Shown: positions 46,501 to 54,804, numbered from the stretch's first letter. The stretch: 64,000 bases of DNA from Modicisalibacter tunisiensis (GCF_020148005.1 NZ_JAGXFD010000001.1:805541-869540); one strand, 5' to 3'. A program made the numbers and translations. Notes: generated by a model not told the origin, from the letters alone.

Positions 46501-46822
46501 CATCGACAAGTTGAACGACCTCTATGGAGCCGAAGTCAGCGACGACGACAAGCTGCACTTCGCCAATGGCATCGCCGATCGCATCGAGCGGGACGAAGCG
46601 GTGATGGCCCAGATCCGGCACCACGACGAGGATCAGGTCATGCACGGCCTCTTCCCCAAGCGGGTCACCGACGCCGTGCTGGACGCCATGAGCGATCACG
46701 AGAAACTGTCGATGCCGCTGCTGGAGGACGAGAAGACCGGTCGCGAGTTCGCGTTGCTGATCCTCAAGCTGCTGGCGGGGCGTGAGCGGTCGCAGCAGCA
46801 AGGAGGCGATGATCGTCGATGA
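43598..46822 (+). CDS. hsdR: type I restriction enzyme HsdR subunit
   Basis: A 1074-aa restriction subunit. The N-terminal PD-(D/E)xK nuclease is visible as NPRLDLVLFVNGLPVATLEL then K (near residues 147-168). The SF2 translocase follows, with Walker A QHSAGSGKSNS (near 327), DEAH in VIADEAHSSQTG, motif III YAFTATPKAK and motif VI VQTLSRLNRIFPGKE. A helical C-terminal region binds HsdM. It translocates and cuts unmodified DNA. AGGAA precedes the ATG. A weak inverted repeat (GTTTTGC 43542-43548 and GCAAAAC 43569-43575) lies upstream. Confidence 0.94.
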   Translation: MADSRELQFQQDIIDAMAANGWREGQASGYDRVNAVYPEDLIGYFQEAYPERWDKFAKAHPKAPETALIKAVVRQLERVGTLEVLRHGFKVPGNRIELCSFQPDHGMNPDAQARYRANRLRVVPEVSYSPHAREHGSEAAQDTGKSYNPRLDLVLFVNGLPVATLELKSAFKQSVENAKRQYCYDRPVKDPVTRKPEPLLTFKRGALVHFAVSQDEVAMTTKLAGKDTVFLPFNQGTKDGGAGNPPAPDENTYATSYLWDRVFQPDAWLKILGRFLHLEQVTKEDFDGRRQTQETLIFPRFHQWDVVNRLVETTREEGPGRRYLVQHSAGSGKSNSIAWTAHQLANLYDGNGHKQFNSVIVVTDRTVLDSQLQDTIYQFEHAHGVVCPITRDIGNQSKSEQLAVALASNTRIIIVTLQTFPALFDALDRRPQLAEGSYAVIADEAHSSQTGSSASKLKALLAAAGETTEDEEEVSAEALMDAAVSARQPSKKISYYAFTATPKAKTLELFGRAPDPELPPGSDNKPEPFHLYSMRQAIEEGFILDVLTNYVTYSTAWRLAHPDGDDQEVDSKKASRTLAKWVRLHPHNIGQKVEVIVEHYRANVKHLLDGQAKAMVVTASRQEAVRYALSMRHYVKEKGYQDVHPLVAFSGSVLPDEVIEEEVTETNAKLNPGLKGRDLAEAFDTDDYNVMIAANKFQTGFDQPKLCAMYVDKKLQGVDCVQTLSRLNRIFPGKETFILDFFNDPEEILGAFAPYYRKAELADVSDVNVVYDLQQTLDASGIYHWEEVEAFAKAFFDPKAPATQLSYYCKPARERFTTRYKAIVDQIQTWQAARQQAEQQGDQAGVHRADQELKDAGTTRDELDLFRKNLASFVRTYEFLSQIVHFDDRELEQLCVFAKHLQPLLRTDRSEEDTIDVSELELTHYRLTKRAEHQLRLEEKQGDYGLQPISEVGSGKPHDPEKKRLDEIIDKLNDLYGAEVSDDDKLHFANGIADRIERDEAVMAQIRHHDEDQVMHGLFPKRVTDAVLDAMSDHEKLSMPLLEDEKTGREFALLILKLLAGRERSQQQGGDDRR

Positions 46823-46887
46823 GACTGCCTTCCCAAGATAATACCCTTTGAATTTCAGAGACGTGGCCCACGCAGGGAGCGCGCAAC

Positions 46888-49800
46888 ATGCATAACTCTT
46901 CACTTCAGCAGAAGCTCGAGCTCGCCCGGCATGAGCTCCTCGACATGGGGCTGCGTGGCAATCCGCTGCTGCATGTGCCCAACAACAAGCGCTTCCTCGA
47001 CATCGTGGACGAGCGATCGACCGAGATCGCCAACATTCTGGTCGAGGAAAAGAAGGCCATGCGCTTTCTGCCGCTGCCGGAGGCTTACGAGAAGGACGAA
47101 TCCGACTCGGATGACGAGCTGGCTGCGGAGCAGGACGAGGAGCAGGAGCCTCTTCCTCCCCTGGAGGCGTATCTCGAGCAGGAGCAGGGCGAGGAGCGGT
47201 TCAGCGACCTCTATCTGCAGACGCGCCTACCGGCTCGCGAGCTGGATACGCGACTGATCAAGCTGGAAAACGAAGCTCATACCCTGCTTCAGGAGCAGGG
47301 CATCGAGGTGCTGTATCTGGCGCTGGGGTTCCTGGAGTGGTACGAGGATGAGAACGCCCATACACCGCGTCATGCGCCACTGATCCTGCTGCCGGTGGAG
47401 CTTCAGCGGGAGTCGGCTCGCGCCGGCTTTACGCTGTCGTTCACCAATGCCGAGATGGGCGGCAACCTGGCTTTGGCCGCCAGGCTGAAACAGGACTTCC
47501 GTCTGACGCTTCCCGAGTTCGACGAAGAGACATCGCTGGTGGATTACTTCGGCCAGGTCCAGCAGATGATCGCCGATCGCCCTCGCTGGAAGGTGCATGT
47601 CGATCAGATACGGCTGGGGCTCTTCTCGTTCGGCAAGTTCCAGATGTATACCGATCTGGATCCGAACAACTGGCCAGACTCTCATCCACTGCTGGAACAC
47701 CCTCAGCTCGAGAAACTGTTCGAGACCGGATACCGCGAGGATGCCGAGCGTCTCGAGGCGTCTTCCGGCCATGACCTGCTCAAGACCCCCGAGTCCCTTC
47801 ACCTGGTCAAGGACGCCGACTCCAGCCAGCTCGAGGCCATTCTCGCGGTGATGGAAGGCGCCAGCCTGGTGGTCCAGGGGCCGCCGGGAACCGGCAAGTC
47901 GCAGACGATCAGCAACCTCATCGGAGAGGCGCTGGCGCGCGGCAAGAAGGTCCTGTTCGTCGCCCAGAAGATGGCGGCCCTGGACGTCGTGAAGTCACGC
48001 CTGGATGAGTGTCATCTCGGCGATGCCGTGCTGGAACTGCACAGCCACAAGAGCAACAAGAAGGCGGTCCTCGATTCGCTGCGCCGCGTGTTCGATAACG
48101 GGCGCCCCAGGGTACCGGATCGCTCAAGCGCGTATCAGCGTCTCGGCGAGGTGCGCGAGTCACTGGATAGCTATGTGGAAGAGCTCCGGGCACCCATCCT
48201 GGCCTCGCAGACCGACTACGTGACGGCACTGGGGAAGATGCTGCAGCTCCAGCGTGATGAACGCTTGCAGGCATTGCAGCGGATCGACTTCGAGCGTCTC
48301 CGCCACTGGGGCCCCCAGGAGCTGGCGCGAGGGCAGCGTGCCATGGATGCCATGGGTGATTATCTGGCCGAGTACGGGCCGCCCTCCGAGAATCCTTACC
48401 GTGACTCGCGGCGCCATGACCTGTCGCCCGGCGAAGAACAAGAGCTTCGCAAGCGGGTTCAGCAGGCCGCCGACCAGCTGACGGAACTGAACGACAATGC
48501 CGTCAGCCTCGCCCAGGCCATGCAGCTGCCGATTCCGCAGGACTTCGATGACATTGCCATCCTTCAGCGGGCCGGCAAGCGAGCGCTCAATGCCCCGCAC
48601 CTGGCCGGGGTAAAGGTAAATACCGAGCAGTGGCAGGCCCGTCGTGACGAGGTGCATCAGGCCATCGCTGCCGGTCAGGCGCTGTCGCGTACCCGTGACG
48701 CCATGCAGCCACACTTCATCGAGGCGGTGTATGACGCCGACCTGCTGCCGATTCGCACCGGGCTCGCCGGACGGGCCGACAAGTGGTGGCGCATCTTTTC
48801 CGGCGAGTATCGGCGTGCCGCTTCCACCTTGAAAGGCTATGCCCGCGGGCAGCTGACGGGCACGCCGGTAGACTGGCTGGGCTGGGTGGATGAGCTGCTG
48901 GAAGCCCAGCAACACCGCAAGACGCTGGAGCGCCTGTCCCCCACCTGTCAGACCCTGTTCGGGGCACAGTGGCAGGGCGAGGAAAGTGACTGGTCGGTGC
49001 TGGCGCAGCTCGCCGAGTGGATCATCGACCTGTACGAGGCGATCGGCAAGGGAGAGTTGCCGGCGGGGCTGGCGGCCTTCCTGGATGGCAATCCGGACCT
49101 GCGTGAATACACAAACCAGGTCGAGGCACTGCAATCCCAGTCGGAGCGCGTCCGGGGAATGCTTCAGGATTTGTGCCGGCAGATTGAATGGGACGAGGAA
49201 GTCTCGGCGTTGACGCTGGACACCTGGCATCAGCGGCTTGCCGGCTGGCGGGACACCGCTCAACTGTATGCCGTGGTCCGCTTCAATCAGCTGAGCGAAG
49301 ATATCGAGAAAGCCGAGCTGGGGCACCTGACGGCAACCCTGGCCAGCTGGTCTCATGCGCCGCGTGCCCTGAGCGCATGGCTGGAACTGAGCTATTTCGG
49401 CGGCCTGGTGGATCATGCCTATGTCGAGCGTCCGCGCCTGGCGCGTTTCGACCGGCTGACTCACGAGCGCCTCATTCAGGAATTCAATCAGCTGGATGGG
49501 GCCAGCTTCCAGTACGCCCAGGAATCGCTGGTCGAGCGGCTGCATGCCAACCTCCCGTCCAAGTATGCGCCGGGGGAAATGGATATCCTGCGCCGGGAGT
49601 TCACCAAGAAGCGCCGCCACCTGCCCATTCGCAAATTGCTGCGTGAAGCCGGGGCCGTCATCCAGCAGGCCAAGCCGGTATTCATGATGAGTCCGATGTC
49701 GGTGGCGGGTTATCTCGCTCAAGGGAATCTGGACTTCGACCTGGTGATCTTCGACGAGGCGAGTCAGATCCCGGCCCCCGAGGCCCTGGGCGCCATCCTG

Positions 49801-51699
49801 CGTGGCCGTCAGGTCGTCGTGGTCGGCGACAGCAAGCAGATGCCTCCTACCAACTTCTTCGGGCAGTCTGTCGAGCTCAGTGACGAGGAGGCCGAAGAGA
49901 GCGCCACGGCCGACGTGGAGAGCATCCTTGGCATGATGAAGGCGCAAGGCATGCCGGAACGCATGCTGCGCTGGCACTACCGCAGTCGCCACCACTCCCT
50001 GATTGCCGTCTCGAACGATCAGTTCTACGACAATCAGTTACTGATCTTCCCCAGTCCGGGCGTCCACCCGGAGGCCAGGGGCCTGCATTTTCGCCACCTG
50101 CCGGAAACCCATTACGACCGGGGCGGTTCACGGACCAACGCCGGTGAAGCCCGAGCCATTGCCGAGGCAGTGATCCAGCACGCCCGACAGTCGCCCCAGC
50201 TGTCGCTCGGGGTGGTGGCTTTCAGTACCGCGCAACGCGAAGCCATTCTGCTGGAGGTGGAGCGCCTGCGCCGCGAGCACGAGGAGCTCGAACACTTCTT
50301 CCGCCACCACGATGGTGGTGACGAATTTTTCATCAAGAACCTGGAAAACGTCCAGGGTGATGAGCGTGATGTGATCTTCATCAGTGTGGGGTACGGCCGG
50401 ACGTCGGCGGGTCGCCTGGGGCAAAACTTCGGCCCGATCAACAAGACGGGCGGCGAGCGACGCCTGAACGTGCTGATTTCTCGCGCACGGCTGGCCATGG
50501 ACGTCTTTGCCAACTTCCAGGCCGATGAGTTGAAGGTCACCGAGTCATCGCCATTCGGGGTCCGTGCCTTGCACGCCTTCCTCAAGTACGCCGAGACGGG
50601 AGAGTTGCCGACCCACGAGATGACGGACAGGGAACCGGATTCGCCCTTTGAGTGGGAGGTGATGCGAGCCATCCAGGACCTGGGTTACGAGGTCCAGCCG
50701 CAGGTGGGGAGTCAGGGCTTCTTCATCGATCTGGCGGTACGGGATCCCGAGGCACCGGGACGCTTCCTGCTGGCCGTGGAATGTGATGGAGCCAGCTATC
50801 ACAGCAGCGCCGTGGCCAGGGATCGGGACCGGTTACGGCAGTCGGTGCTGGAGGGTCTGGGCTGGCGATTCCACCGCATCTGGAGCACCGAGTGGTTCCG
50901 TAATGCCGCGACCGAGACCCAGCGCCTGAAGGAGGCCATCGAGGCCGCTCAGCGCCATCAGAGAGCGCTTGAAGCAACGAGCTCCGGCGCCGAGGAGGCC
51001 ATCTCTGGCGAAAATTCTCAAGACACCCCGGGCCTCCCCGTGGATACCGACGACGAAGCGGCTGAGCCACCGGTGATTTCGGCCAGCATCGAGCGAGAGA
51101 CTGCCTCCCAGGCGGCGCCCCGTATCCCGGCCTACGCGCCTGTGAACACGGACACCCTGGGGCTTTCGCCCGCTGATAGCCAGTTCGAGGAAATCCCCCG
51201 TGACCGACTTCAACAGGCCATTCACCGGGTGGTGGCACACGAAGGCCCCATGCACATCAAGATGCTGCTCTCGAGGCTGACCGACGCGACAGGCCTGCAG
51301 CGGGCCGGGGCGCGGATCCAGCGTCGGGTCGAGGCCGAGAGTCAGTCGCTGGAGCGTCAGGGACGTTTACAGCGTCAGGGGGACTTCCTGAATACGCCGG
51401 AACGGGCGGTACCGCCTCGGCGCGACTGGAGCAGCCTGCCTGCCAGCGAGCGCAAGTTTGAGCTCGTGCCGCCCAGTGAACTGGAGCAGGCGCTCATGCT
51501 CACCCTGAAGAACAGTGTCTCGATCGAGCCAGTGGATGCGATGGGAGCGGCCATCAACCTGCTTGGCTTCAAGCGCCTGACCAAGCCGATCCGCCAGCGT
51601 GTCGAAACCGTGCTTCATGAGCTACATGACCGGGGTGAGGTGCAGGAGCGCAATGGGCGTTTGCAGCTGGCCGACCCCACGGTTCACGGGCACGTCTAG
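46888..51699 (+). CDS. giant DUF4011-helicase-Vsr-like nuclease-DUF3320 defence protein
   Basis: A 1603-aa protein. Residues 1-300 resemble DUF4011 (LLDMGLRGNPLLHVPNNKR, then SLVDYFGQVQQM). An SF1 helicase follows, with Walker A QGPPGTGKSQTISNLI (near 331), DEAS in LVIFDEASQIPAPEALG (near 953) and ISRARLAMDVFANF in its C-terminal part. Residues about 1250-1340 form a Vsr/MTES-1575-type nuclease: VQPQVGSQGFFIDLAV, LLAVECDGASYHSS, then RIWSTEWFRN. An acidic linker and a DUF3320 domain (about 1435-1597) close it. The architecture resembles single-gene anti-phage helicase-nucleases such as those named Hhe. An acidic stretch near residue 70-105 is unusual. It lies 65 bases after hsdR. Confidence 0.88.
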   Translation: MHNSSLQQKLELARHELLDMGLRGNPLLHVPNNKRFLDIVDERSTEIANILVEEKKAMRFLPLPEAYEKDESDSDDELAAEQDEEQEPLPPLEAYLEQEQGEERFSDLYLQTRLPARELDTRLIKLENEAHTLLQEQGIEVLYLALGFLEWYEDENAHTPRHAPLILLPVELQRESARAGFTLSFTNAEMGGNLALAARLKQDFRLTLPEFDEETSLVDYFGQVQQMIADRPRWKVHVDQIRLGLFSFGKFQMYTDLDPNNWPDSHPLLEHPQLEKLFETGYREDAERLEASSGHDLLKTPESLHLVKDADSSQLEAILAVMEGASLVVQGPPGTGKSQTISNLIGEALARGKKVLFVAQKMAALDVVKSRLDECHLGDAVLELHSHKSNKKAVLDSLRRVFDNGRPRVPDRSSAYQRLGEVRESLDSYVEELRAPILASQTDYVTALGKMLQLQRDERLQALQRIDFERLRHWGPQELARGQRAMDAMGDYLAEYGPPSENPYRDSRRHDLSPGEEQELRKRVQQAADQLTELNDNAVSLAQAMQLPIPQDFDDIAILQRAGKRALNAPHLAGVKVNTEQWQARRDEVHQAIAAGQALSRTRDAMQPHFIEAVYDADLLPIRTGLAGRADKWWRIFSGEYRRAASTLKGYARGQLTGTPVDWLGWVDELLEAQQHRKTLERLSPTCQTLFGAQWQGEESDWSVLAQLAEWIIDLYEAIGKGELPAGLAAFLDGNPDLREYTNQVEALQSQSERVRGMLQDLCRQIEWDEEVSALTLDTWHQRLAGWRDTAQLYAVVRFNQLSEDIEKAELGHLTATLASWSHAPRALSAWLELSYFGGLVDHAYVERPRLARFDRLTHERLIQEFNQLDGASFQYAQESLVERLHANLPSKYAPGEMDILRREFTKKRRHLPIRKLLREAGAVIQQAKPVFMMSPMSVAGYLAQGNLDFDLVIFDEASQIPAPEALGAILRGRQVVVVGDSKQMPPTNFFGQSVELSDEEAEESATADVESILGMMKAQGMPERMLRWHYRSRHHSLIAVSNDQFYDNQLLIFPSPGVHPEARGLHFRHLPETHYDRGGSRTNAGEARAIAEAVIQHARQSPQLSLGVVAFSTAQREAILLEVERLRREHEELEHFFRHHDGGDEFFIKNLENVQGDERDVIFISVGYGRTSAGRLGQNFGPINKTGGERRLNVLISRARLAMDVFANFQADELKVTESSPFGVRALHAFLKYAETGELPTHEMTDREPDSPFEWEVMRAIQDLGYEVQPQVGSQGFFIDLAVRDPEAPGRFLLAVECDGASYHSSAVARDRDRLRQSVLEGLGWRFHRIWSTEWFRNAATETQRLKEAIEAAQRHQRALEATSSGAEEAISGENSQDTPGLPVDTDDEAAEPPVISASIERETASQAAPRIPAYAPVNTDTLGLSPADSQFEEIPRDRLQQAIHRVVAHEGPMHIKMLLSRLTDATGLQRAGARIQRRVEAESQSLERQGRLQRQGDFLNTPERAVPPRRDWSSLPASERKFELVPPSELEQALMLTLKNSVSIEPVDAMGAAINLLGFKRLTKPIRQRVETVLHELHDRGEVQERNGRLQLADPTVHGHV

Positions 51700-52006
51700 C
51701 CGCTTTTCGCCTGTACCGAAGGAATGGCTTGGGCAGGGCCTGCAGGAGTGAGCGAGTCGCCGAAGCCAGCTGTCTTCCTTCGGTGGCAGCCGATGAGCAG
51801 ATGGATGGGCGGCCGGCTTCCTGTTTCGTCTTGTGACGGTGAGGCGCCGATCTCGATCAGGCGCCCTCCAGGCAGCCGAATTGGCGACCCCGGGCGCCGC
51901 CGTGGTTATCAGGACACGGCCCCGTACACGCATGGCTTGCGGGGCTTGCCTGATCGGCCCGCCCGGACGCGTGTCACCTATATGTCACCCAGCGCACCCA
52001 CCAACG
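51700..52006. other. island right-end non-coding stretch
   Basis: Between the giant helicase and the terminator no frame shows recognisable protein features; the short open frames on both strands are Arg/Pro-rich chance frames of high-GC DNA. Near the attachment site a direct repeat TGTCACC occurs twice (51972-51978 and 51983-51989), one helical turn apart. The segment could be the remnant of a lost integrase region, but nothing in it proves this. Confidence 0.4.
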
Positions 52007-52046
52007 AAAAACCGCCACCCGGACTCGTCCGTAAGTGGCGGTTTTT
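52007..52046 (+). terminator. rho-independent terminator at the island's right end
   Basis: AAAAACCGCCAC (52007-52018) pairs perfectly with GTGGCGGTTTTT (52035-52046) around a 16-base loop and ends in five T. It would stop transcription from the island, and on the minus strand from the tRNA-Arg gene, since the stem also begins with A5. Confidence 0.88.
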
Positions 52047-52057
52047 GCAGTAACTTT

Positions 52058-52082
52058 TGGCCCGCCCTATAGGATTCGAACC
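52058..52082. repeat. attR, 3' end of the intact tRNA-Arg
   Basis: This is the right copy of the 25-bp direct repeat found at 36133-36157. It lies within the tRNA gene, so integration restored a complete tRNA on this side. Confidence 0.9.
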
Positions 52083-52134
52083 TATGACCTTTGCCTCCGG
52101 AGGGCAACGCTCTATCCAGCTGAGCTAAGGGCGG
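52058..52134 (-). tRNA. tRNA-Arg (anticodon CCG)
   Basis: A 77-nt cloverleaf with CCA encoded. The acceptor strand CCGCCCT (5') pairs with AGGGCGG, the discriminator is G, the D arm is GCTCAGCTGGATAGAGC, the anticodon stem-loop reads TTGCCCTCCGGAGGCAA with CCG in the loop, and the T loop is TTCGAAT in a five-pair stem. It decodes CGG. It is the integration target of the neighbouring island. Confidence 0.95.
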
Positions 52135-52219
52135 ATGGCCGACACGTTCGACGTATCGACGCGCCGTATCCTAACCGCTGCGCCGCGAGGTGTCCAGCGC
52201 CGTGCCACACGGCTCTCCG

Positions 52220-52972
52220 TTACAGGGCGAAGATCTGGCGCAGGTCCGGAGTCTCCTCCTGCTCCTCCTCGATCGACAGCGAGGCCTCGATCGCCTTGAG
52301 GTGGCGGCCCATGAAGGCGGTGGCCCGTTCGCCGCGCCCAGCCTCGAGGTGGTTGATCAACTCGTCGTGATCGTGGGACTCGCAGCCCAGATGGCCGGCG
52401 CTGCCGTAGACGGCCAGGATCAGCGACGAACGCGAGCACAGCCGGCCGATGAACTCGGCCAGCGTGGCGTTGCCGGACAATTGGGCCAGGTGCTCGTGAA
52501 AGGCGGCGGAGAGCTTGATGGCGCTGCTCTGCTCGCCCTCGCGGAGCGCCTGACGCTCGCGGCCGGCCAGCTCGCGCAGCTCGCGCACGTCGGCAGGGGT
52601 GATGCGCCGGGCCACGGCCTCCATGATGCCGCACTCGACCATCTGCCGGGCGGCAAAGACGTCGCGGGCTTCCTCCGCGGTGGGGCGGGTGACGCTGGCG
52701 CCGCGCCGGGGCGTGAGGGTCACCAGGTGCTCATGGGCGAGGCGCTGGAGAATCTTGCGGATGCCGGTCCGGCTGATCCCGAAGACATCGGCCAGCGCAT
52801 CCTCGCGCAGCCGGGCGCCGGGACGCAGGCGATGCTCGATGATGGCATCGCTGATGGTGCGGTAGATGGCATCGTGGCGCTGGGCGCCGTCACCGTTCTT
52901 GCCGCGGCGACGCTTTGCCGGCTCGCCGCGAGCCGGTACCTGGCTGCCCTCCGACGATGGCTGCTCGGTCAT
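52220..52972 (-). CDS. GntR-family (FadR/FCD) transcriptional regulator
   Basis: A 250-aa regulator. An N-terminal winged helix (AIYRTISDAIIEHRLRPGARL then DALADVFGISRTGIRKILQR, about residues 35-85) is followed by an FCD all-helical ligand domain with the metal/ligand pattern D-x4-H (FHEHLAQLSGN). The N-terminal 30 residues are basic and disordered. It lies beside puuD, uraH and uraD, and the motif TTGTATAC occurs before both this gene and the uraH/uraD pair, so it probably controls urate catabolism and itself. The start at 52972 is chosen because the frame upstream has no family sequence. Confidence 0.85.
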   Translation of the reverse strand: MTEQPSSEGSQVPARGEPAKRRRGKNGDGAQRHDAIYRTISDAIIEHRLRPGARLREDALADVFGISRTGIRKILQRLAHEHLVTLTPRRGASVTRPTAEEARDVFAARQMVECGIMEAVARRITPADVRELRELAGRERQALREGEQSSAIKLSAAFHEHLAQLSGNATLAEFIGRLCSRSSLILAVYGSAGHLGCESHDHDELINHLEAGRGERATAFMGRHLKAIEASLSIEEEQEETPDLRQIFAL

Positions 52973-53010
52973 GATCGGGTCCCCGTATCGGCTGTCATCG
53001 ATACGGCCCA

Positions 53011-53020
53011 TTGTATACGG
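53011..53020. promoter_or_regulatory. putative GntR operator upstream of the regulator gene
   Basis: TTGTATACGG (53011-53020) lies 39 bases before the GntR start. On the minus strand it contains TACAAT, a likely -10, so a bound regulator would block its own promoter. Nine of ten bases recur at 54908-54917. Confidence 0.5.
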
Positions 53021-53104
53021 ATATGACCGCGAGCGACGACTTACCCGCCACACGCACGCGACGGCGGCCCGCCGCAGACCGGCGGACCGCCTGACGCGAT
53101 CGAC

Positions 53105-54397
53105 TCACTCACCCCAGGCGGCGATCGCCTGACGCTCCTCGTCGGTCATGTGGGTCATGTTGCCCAGCGGCATGTAGCCACTGCCGACGACCTGCTTGAT
53201 CTGCGCCATCTGGCGCTCGATCTCGGCGCGGGTATCGAACATGACCCCGGCCGGGGCCGCCGTGAAGGCGGCGTGCGACGGGTTCTTCGAGTGGCAGACC
53301 GTGCAGCGCTCCTCGATGATCGGCTGGATGCGCGCCAGCGCCCCCTGCCCCTCTGCCGAGGCGGACGAGCCGGCGGAGGCGCTGGATGCCGCGGCATCGG
53401 CTGACGCCGGTGCCTCGCTCGCGGCCCGGGCACTGCCGGTGTCGGCCGCCCCCTTGTCGACCGGCGCCGACGACGGCGCGGCGAACCAGATGGCCACCAG
53501 GATCAGCGCCACGCCGGCGGCCGGATAGGCCGGACGGATGCGCCCGGCATGCATCAGCACGAAGAACTGACGGATCAGCGCCCCGGAGAAGATGAACAGC
53601 ACCATGATCACCCAGGCATGGGGATGCGAGTAGGTGAAGGAATAGTGGTTGCTGAGCATCAGGAACACGACCGGCAGCGTGAAGTAGGTGTTGTGCACCG
53701 AGCGCTGCTTGCCGCGCTTGCCGTCGAGCGGGTCCGGCGTCTCGCCGGCCTTCATCGCCTTCACCATGCGCCGCTGGCCGGGGATGATCCAGAAGAACAC
53801 GTTGGCCGACATGGCGGTGGCCATCACCGCCCCGGTCAGCAGGAAGGCGGCACGCCCCGAGAAGATCTGCGTGCTCAGGTAGGCGACGATCACCATCATC
53901 ACCGCCACGGCGATGCTCAGCAGCCCGTCCCGGGTCATGTCGGGGCTGATGCGCTTGCACAGCTCGTTGTAGACCAGCCAGCCGCCGAACAGGAAGGCCA
54001 GCGCCAGCAGGTTGGCCTGCCAGCCGGCCAGGCTGGCCGCCCAGGCCCAGTCGCTGGAGTGGTTGATCAGGTAGAAGTCCGGCTTGGCGAGATACAGCAG
54101 CAGGAACAGGCCGAACCCGGACAGCCAGGTGGTGTAGGCCTTCCAGAATGACCAGTGCAGGTCCGCGGGCAGCTTGGCCGGCGCGCTGGCGTATTTCTGG
54201 TTATGGTAGAAACCGCCGCCGTGCACCGCCCACATCTCGCCGAAGACCCCCTTGCTCTGGTCCTCGGCGGCCTTGGGCGGACGCAGGCTGTTGTCCAGCA
54301 TGACGAAGTAGATCGATTCGCCGATCCAGGCGATCGCCGCGATGACGTGCAGCCAGCGCAGCAGCAGGTTTCCGAAGTCGATGAGGTACGCTTCCAT
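53105..54397 (-). CDS. puuD: membrane-bound urate hydroxylase PuuD with C-terminal cytochrome c
   Basis: A 430-aa protein. Eight or so membrane helices form the PuuD domain, starting LLLRWLHVIAAIAWIGESIYF and including EMWAVHGGGFYHNQKY and HNTYFTLPVVFLMLSNHYSF. An Ala/Ser-rich linker (about residues 315-350) leads to a cytochrome c domain with heme site CTVCH (near 370) and a distal Met in GYMPLGNM. It oxidises urate to 5-hydroxyisourate and passes electrons to the respiratory chain instead of making H2O2. uraH is 53 bases upstream on the same strand. Confidence 0.92.
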   Translation of the reverse strand: MEAYLIDFGNLLLRWLHVIAAIAWIGESIYFVMLDNSLRPPKAAEDQSKGVFGEMWAVHGGGFYHNQKYASAPAKLPADLHWSFWKAYTTWLSGFGLFLLLYLAKPDFYLINHSSDWAWAASLAGWQANLLALAFLFGGWLVYNELCKRISPDMTRDGLLSIAVAVMMVIVAYLSTQIFSGRAAFLLTGAVMATAMSANVFFWIIPGQRRMVKAMKAGETPDPLDGKRGKQRSVHNTYFTLPVVFLMLSNHYSFTYSHPHAWVIMVLFIFSGALIRQFFVLMHAGRIRPAYPAAGVALILVAIWFAAPSSAPVDKGAADTGSARAASEAPASADAAASSASAGSSASAEGQGALARIQPIIEERCTVCHSKNPSHAAFTAAPAGVMFDTRAEIERQMAQIKQVVGSGYMPLGNMTHMTDEERQAIAAWGE

Positions 54398-54450
54398 CAG
54401 CCAATACTCGTGTTATGCGTTGTTATTGCTTGCCGGCCCCGTGGCGGGCG

Positions 54451-54804
54451 TCAACTGCCGCGATAGGTCGAGTACCCATACGGCGACAGCAGCAGCGGCA
54501 CGTGGTAGTGCGCCTCGGCGTCGGCCACGCCGAAGCGCAGCGGAATGCGGTCCAGGAAGCGCGGTGAGGCGCCCGGCGCCCGGCACGCGTCCAGATACTC
54601 GCCGGCATGGAACAGCAGCTCGTATTCACCGGCCGTGAAAGCCTCACCCTCCAGCAGTGGCGCATCACAGCGGCCGTCGTCGTTGGTGTGCACTTCCCCC
54701 AGGCGGGTGCGCGTGTCGCCCTCCAGGCGGAAGATCTCGATACGCAGGTTGCTGCCCGGGGTGCCCCGGGCGGTGTCCAGCACATGGGTGGTCAGACGTC
54801 CCAT
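54451..54804 (-). CDS. uraH: 5-hydroxyisourate hydrolase
   Basis: A 117-aa transthyretin-related protein. It has the N-terminal [14 protein letters not shown] (active-site His near residue 7), Arg in [29 protein letters not shown] and the diagnostic C-terminal YRGS. It converts 5-hydroxyisourate from PuuD to OHCU. No periplasmic signal peptide is seen. It is probably cotranscribed with puuD. Confidence 0.95.
   Translation of the reverse strand: MGRLTTHVLDTARGTPGSNLRIEIFRLEGDTRTRLGEVHTNDDGRCDAPLLEGEAFTAGEYELLFHAGEYLDACRAPGASPRFLDRIPLRFGVADAEAHYHVPLLLSPYGYSTYRGS

Larger units (their letters stand above)
36133..52082. mobile_element. tRNA-Arg-integrated defence island, no integrase found
   Basis: A 25-bp direct repeat (36133-36157 and 52058-52082) duplicates the 3' end of tRNA-Arg(CCG), including CCA. 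This is the usual footprint of integration by a tyrosine recombinase at a tRNA. The roughly 15.9 kb between the copies holds BrnTA, a type I restriction-modification locus with two Abi_2 genes and a GIY-YIG gene, and a giant helicase-nuclease. The flanks are ordinary chromosomal genes that become neighbours if the segment is removed. No integrase, excisionase or relaxase is recognisable, so the island is either decayed or mobilised in trans. Confidence 0.85.

Noticed and set aside
51700-52057. Integrase gene at the right end of the island
   Set aside because: No frame has tyrosine-recombinase motifs (R...HxxR...Y); the open frames are short and Arg/Pro-rich.
52035-52370. Open frame reading RIRTYDLCLRRATLYPAELR
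   Set aside because: This is the well-known false translation of a tRNA gene (here tRNA-Arg read on the opposite strand), not a protein.
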